Part shown: one piece after another, positions 61,393-64,000 of the stretch | How the letters are laid out: every line of letters begins with the position of its first letter | How positions within the stretch are numbered: position 1 is the first letter of the stretch | NCBI GenBank assembly: GCA_022072505.1 | Contig: JAJVHU010000007.1 | Coordinates: 109,959-173,958, forward strand | Length of the DNA stretch: 64,000 nt | From: Phycisphaerae bacterium | GTDB lineage: Bacteria > Planctomycetota > Phycisphaerae > UBA1845 | Direction: 5' to 3' | Program-made: the position numbers and the translations under genes | Notes under the pieces: model-generated | The model's input: only the letters and a program-made list of their open reading frames with translations | Databases searched by the model: none | Told to the model about the DNA's origin: nothing

Positions 61393-62529
61393 ATGAACGT
61401 GGGATATCGCTTTCGAGGATTTCATCGGGGGGTCGTGATCGCGCTGGGGCTTGGCGCGGCGCATCCGTTGCACGCTCAGGAGTTCCGCGCAGACAAGATC
61501 GAGCTGCTTGCTCGAGTTTCGCTGGCGCAGTTCGGCTCCCAGCACGAAAACGGCAACGACTGCTGGGGGTACGTCGCCCCGTCAGGCCGGGAATACGCGC
61601 TGATGGGCGTCTCCGGCGCGATCGCCGTCGTCGAAATCACCAACCCTTCCGCCCCGGTCATCGTCGGACAGATCGCGCATTACGACAGCCTCTGGGGCGA
61701 CGTGAAGGTCTACCGCTCCTACGCGTACGCGGTGAACGAGAGCGGCAACGGCGTGCAGGTCATCGACCTCACGCGCGTCGATGACGGCGTCGTCTCGCTC
61801 GTCCGCGAAGTGCGCGGCAACGGGTTGTGGACCAGCCACAACATCGCCCTCGATCCCGTCAGCGGGTTCGCTTACCCCGTCGGCTCCAACATCGCCAACG
61901 GCGGGCTCATCATGCTCAACCTGTCCAGCCCCTCCAACCCTCAGTGGGCCGGAGCGTGGACGGACAATTACGTTCACGACGCGCAGGTCGTGACGTACGA
62001 GTCCGGGCGTTACGCCGGGCGCCAGGTCGCCTTCTGCTGCATCGGCGGCGGGCTGAAGATCGTCGACGTGACCGACAAGGCGCGCCCGACCGTCCTCTCG
62101 CACTTCACCTATCCGAATCAGCGTTACACCCACCAGGGCTGGCTCACCGAAGACCGGACGCACTTCCTGATCGACGACGAACTCGACGAACTTCGCAGCC
62201 AGCCTTTTACACGCACGATCGTGGTCAACGTCGAGGATCTGGCCGATCCCCGCCTCGCGGCGGAGTACACCAACGGCGTCCGCGCCACCGATCACAACCT
62301 TTATGTCCACGGCCTTTTTGCGTACGAAGCGAATTACAAAAGCGGTCTGCGCCTCCTCGACGTTTCCGATCCTGCCGCGCCGTTCGAGGTCGGGTTCTTC
62401 GACACGTTTCCCGACGAAGACGGCGCGCCGGAACTCGGCTTCAACGGCGCGTGGAGCGGACGTTCCGGTCCCGCGCAGGTCTGCCTGCTGGAGTGTCCTG
62501 GCGTCTGCGACACCGCGGAGTGCCTCTGA
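61393..62529 (+). CDS. exported LVIVD-repeat protein (choice-of-anchor B type)
   Basis: 378 aa from the ATG at 61393 with GGAG a few bases upstream. A short signal peptide (HRGVVIALGLGAAHPLHA) is followed by repeated LVIVD-type strands (GAIAVVEITNPSAPVIVGQI; GNGVQVIDLTRVDD; GGLKIVDVTDKARPTVLSHF; GLRLLDVSDPAAPFEVGFFD) and HNIALDPVSGFAYPVGS. This matches the 'choice-of-anchor B' family, a beta-propeller of unknown function exported by bacteria. The C-terminus has four Cys. The stop overlaps the hutI start (TGATG). Confidence 0.87.
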   Translation: MNVGYRFRGFHRGVVIALGLGAAHPLHAQEFRADKIELLARVSLAQFGSQHENGNDCWGYVAPSGREYALMGVSGAIAVVEITNPSAPVIVGQIAHYDSLWGDVKVYRSYAYAVNESGNGVQVIDLTRVDDGVVSLVREVRGNGLWTSHNIALDPVSGFAYPVGSNIANGGLIMLNLSSPSNPQWAGAWTDNYVHDAQVVTYESGRYAGRQVAFCCIGGGLKIVDVTDKARPTVLSHFTYPNQRYTHQGWLTEDRTHFLIDDELDELRSQPFTRTIVVNVEDLADPRLAAEYTNGVRATDHNLYVHGLFAYEANYKSGLRLLDVSDPAAPFEVGFFDTFPDEDGAPELGFNGAWSGRSGPAQVCLLECPGVCDTAECL

Positions 62530-63761
62530 TGCTGGCGATCCGGAATATCGGCGCCTTGCCGCTGGTGCCTCCGGGTCCGGTTCCGGGGCGCCGGATGCGC
62601 GAGGTCGAAGTCCTCCGCGACGCGGCGTTGTTGACGCGGGACGGACGGATCGCGTGGATCGGCGCGGACCGCGACCTCCCCCTGCCGACGGACTGCCCGG
62701 TGCTCGACGCCGCCGCCGGCTGCGTCATTCCGGGACTCGTGGATTGTCACACGCACGTCGTCTTCGCCGGGACGCGCGAGCACGAGTTCGTCATGCGCAT
62801 CGAAGGCCGAACCTACGCCCAGATCGCGGAGTCCGGCGGCGGCATCCGCGTGACCGTCGACGCGGTGCGCCGGGCGACGCAGGACCAGCTCGTCGAACTC
62901 GCCCGCCCGCGCCTTCGCCGAATGCTCAGCAACGGCGTGACCACGGTCGAGATCAAGAGCGGTTACGGACTTTCCGTCGAACACGAGTTGAAGATGCTCC
63001 GAGCGGCGCGCCGTCTCGGCGTGGAACTCCCGACGGAGATCGTCGCCACGTACCTCGCCGCGCACACCACCCCGCGCGAGTTCGCCGACCGCCCCGACGC
63101 TTACCTCGACGTGGTGCTGGCCGACGACGCCCTGACGACGATCCGCGACGAACGCCTCGCCGAGTTCTGCGACGTCTTCTGCGAGCGGACCGCCTTCGAC
63201 CTCCCGCGAAGCCGGCGCGTTCTGGAGACCGGGAAGCGTTACGGACTTCGACCGAAGCTGCACGCGGACCAGATCACGCAGATGGGCGCGACGCGCCTCG
63301 CCGCCGAGGTCGGGGCGATCTCCGCCGATCACCTCGAGCACGTCGATGACGAGGCCCTGGCGCTGATGCGCCGCGCGGGGGTCATCGCCGTGCTTCTGCC
63401 GGCCTGCTCGTTCTTTCTCGGCGTGCCGCAGGCGCCCGCCCGGAGGATTCTCGACGCGGACGTGCCCGTCGCGGTGGCGACCGACTGCAACCCCGGATCG
63501 TCGATGGTCGAGTCGCTCCCGCTGACGCTCACGATCGCCTGCACCCAGATGCGCATGACGCCCGTCGAGACCCTCGTCGCCGCCACCGCCAACGCCGCCG
63601 CCGCCCTCGGACGACAGGACCGCCTCGGCGCGATGCGAGTCGGAATGCAGGCCGATCTCGTCCTTCTCGACGTCCCCGGCGTCGAGCGCTGGCTGTATGA
63701 ACCGGGACGCAGCGCCGTCCGCTCCGTCATCAAGTCGGGCAAGATCGTCGCCGGCGCTTGA
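62529..63761 (+). CDS. hutI: imidazolonepropionase
   Basis: 410 aa. Third step of histidine degradation, opening the imidazolone ring. Amidohydrolase metal ligands: HxH in GLVDCHTHVVFAGTREHEFV, the EIKSGYGLSVEHELKMLRA block, HADQITQMGATRLAAEVGA, SADHLEHVDDEA, and the Asp in VAVATDCNPGSSMVESLPLT. Length typical. The ATG overlaps the preceding stop by one base, so it is translationally coupled to the exported protein. No other hut gene is in the window. The stop codon lies in the first unit of a 14-bp tandem repeat. Confidence 0.94.
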   Translation: MLAIRNIGALPLVPPGPVPGRRMREVEVLRDAALLTRDGRIAWIGADRDLPLPTDCPVLDAAAGCVIPGLVDCHTHVVFAGTREHEFVMRIEGRTYAQIAESGGGIRVTVDAVRRATQDQLVELARPRLRRMLSNGVTTVEIKSGYGLSVEHELKMLRAARRLGVELPTEIVATYLAAHTTPREFADRPDAYLDVVLADDALTTIRDERLAEFCDVFCERTAFDLPRSRRVLETGKRYGLRPKLHADQITQMGATRLAAEVGAISADHLEHVDDEALALMRRAGVIAVLLPACSFFLGVPQAPARRILDADVPVAVATDCNPGSSMVESLPLTLTIACTQMRMTPVETLVAATANAAAALGRQDRLGAMRVGMQADLVLLDVPGVERWLYEPGRSAVRSVIKSGKIVAGA

Positions 63762-63840
63762 TCGTCGCCGCTTGATCGACGGCGCTTGATCGACGGCGCT
63801 TGATCGCCGGCGCTTGATCGTCGCCGCTTGATCGTCGCCG
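63753..63840 (+). repeat. 14-bp tandem repeat at the end of hutI
   Basis: Six copies of GGCGCTTGATCGNC, with the G/C at positions 1 and 13-14 alternating between units. The first copy encodes the last two codons and stop of hutI (GGC GCT TGA). As 14 is not a multiple of three, the array cannot extend one reading frame. Confidence 0.85.
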
Positions 63841-63871
63841 CGCGCCTGGGCTGGCTATGACGCTGTTTCAA

Positions 63872-63902
63872 ACCCGAGCCGCGCCCGTCAGGAAGCGTTC
63901 TT
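63872..63902 (+). repeat. dispersed intergenic repeat, copy 2
   Basis: AACCCGAGCCGCGCCCGTCAGGAAGCGTTCT, close to the copy at 59411-59441. The remaining sequence to 64000 is C-rich (for example CCCCAATGCCC, CCAACCCCCAATCCCC) and shows no gene. Confidence 0.75.
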
Positions 63903-64000
63903 TTTCCCGTCTGCATCGGCGGTTTTGAAACCGCGTGCAAGCCGCCCCAATGCCCAACCCCTGATCCCCGAGCACGCCAACCCCCAATCCCCACTCCCCA

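Noticed and set aside
63753..63840. CRISPR array
   Set aside because: Units are 14 bp and directly adjacent without unique spacers; the 27-28 bp arrays near 11.4 and 40.9 kb also lack proper spacers.

Overview
The window is high-GC DNA (by eye about two thirds G+C) and reads as a chromosomal segment of a Planctomycetota bacterium, probably class Phycisphaerae. This is inferred from gene content: a planctomycete-type DUF1549/DUF1553 cytochrome-like protein, a CxxCGYDLxGLP zinc-ribbon membrane protein, a prepilin-like H-X9-DG type protein, a Rho factor without the N-terminal helical domain, lpxB (a Gram-negative outer membrane), many lipoproteins, and intergenic repeats of the kind seen in this phylum. 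No plasmid, complete prophage, CRISPR array or insertion sequence with a transposase was seen.

Layout. 0-5.3 kb: a lipoprotein and TolB-like propeller pair, an HD-domain protein, rho and a small conserved protein. 5.3-7.5 kb: rpsB-tsf on the minus strand, with a recognisable promoter and leader hairpin. 7.5-11 kb: lpxB, then two tandem paralogous beta-barrel-like secreted proteins, the first followed by a classical terminator. 11-11.7 kb: an intergenic composite repeat. 11.8-14.3 kb: an overlapping sigma factor / anti-sigma / proline-rich exported protein operon. 14.4-23.5 kb: a dGTPase-like HD protein, a GT4 glycosyltransferase, DedA, a VOC protein, pgk, a prepilin-like protein, and a hybrid histidine kinase facing an OmpR-type regulator. 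23.6-28.5 kb: an envelope-glycan neighbourhood (two GT-C membrane glycosyltransferases around an SGNH hydrolase). 28.6-31.2 kb: a two-gene lipoprotein / TPR-lipoprotein operon ending in a strong terminator. 31.2-36.2 kb: a small zinc-ribbon-like protein, aspartate kinase, a large coiled-coil membrane protein and a DUF554 protein, with a candidate plus-strand RNA in one gap. 36.2 kb: tRNA-Leu(UAA). 36.4-40.1 kb: a polyferredoxin-TPR fusion, a zinc-ribbon membrane protein and shikimate kinase. 40.1-41.3 kb: a large non-coding stretch with a terminator, a second copy of the composite repeat and a small MITE-like insertion.

41.3-45 kb: dxr and an enlarged multi-PDZ site-2 protease, overlapping. 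45.1-51.3 kb: a minus-strand run of a DUF1549/1553 protein, a membrane-anchored Ser/Thr kinase, a small membrane protein and ligA. 51.6-54.6 kb: a membrane coiled-coil protein with a BRCT-like C-terminus, a Mpo1-like (DUF962) protein, and three tiny coupled genes that resemble a fragment of a Mu-like phage module. 54.8-59.4 kb: a UvrD/PcrA helicase, an AMP-forming acyl ligase and a TPR-SPOR lipoprotein. 59.7-63.8 kb: an exported alpha/beta hydrolase, a lipoprotein, a choice-of-anchor-B exported protein and hutI, followed by a 14-bp tandem repeat and an intergenic repeat.

Most genes are housekeeping or cell-envelope functions. The less ordinary material is the repeat architecture in the gaps, two candidate non-coding RNAs with terminators, the polyferredoxin-TPR fusion, the TM/coiled-coil/BRCT-like protein and the phage-like fragment. 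All family assignments were made by reading motifs without database searches.
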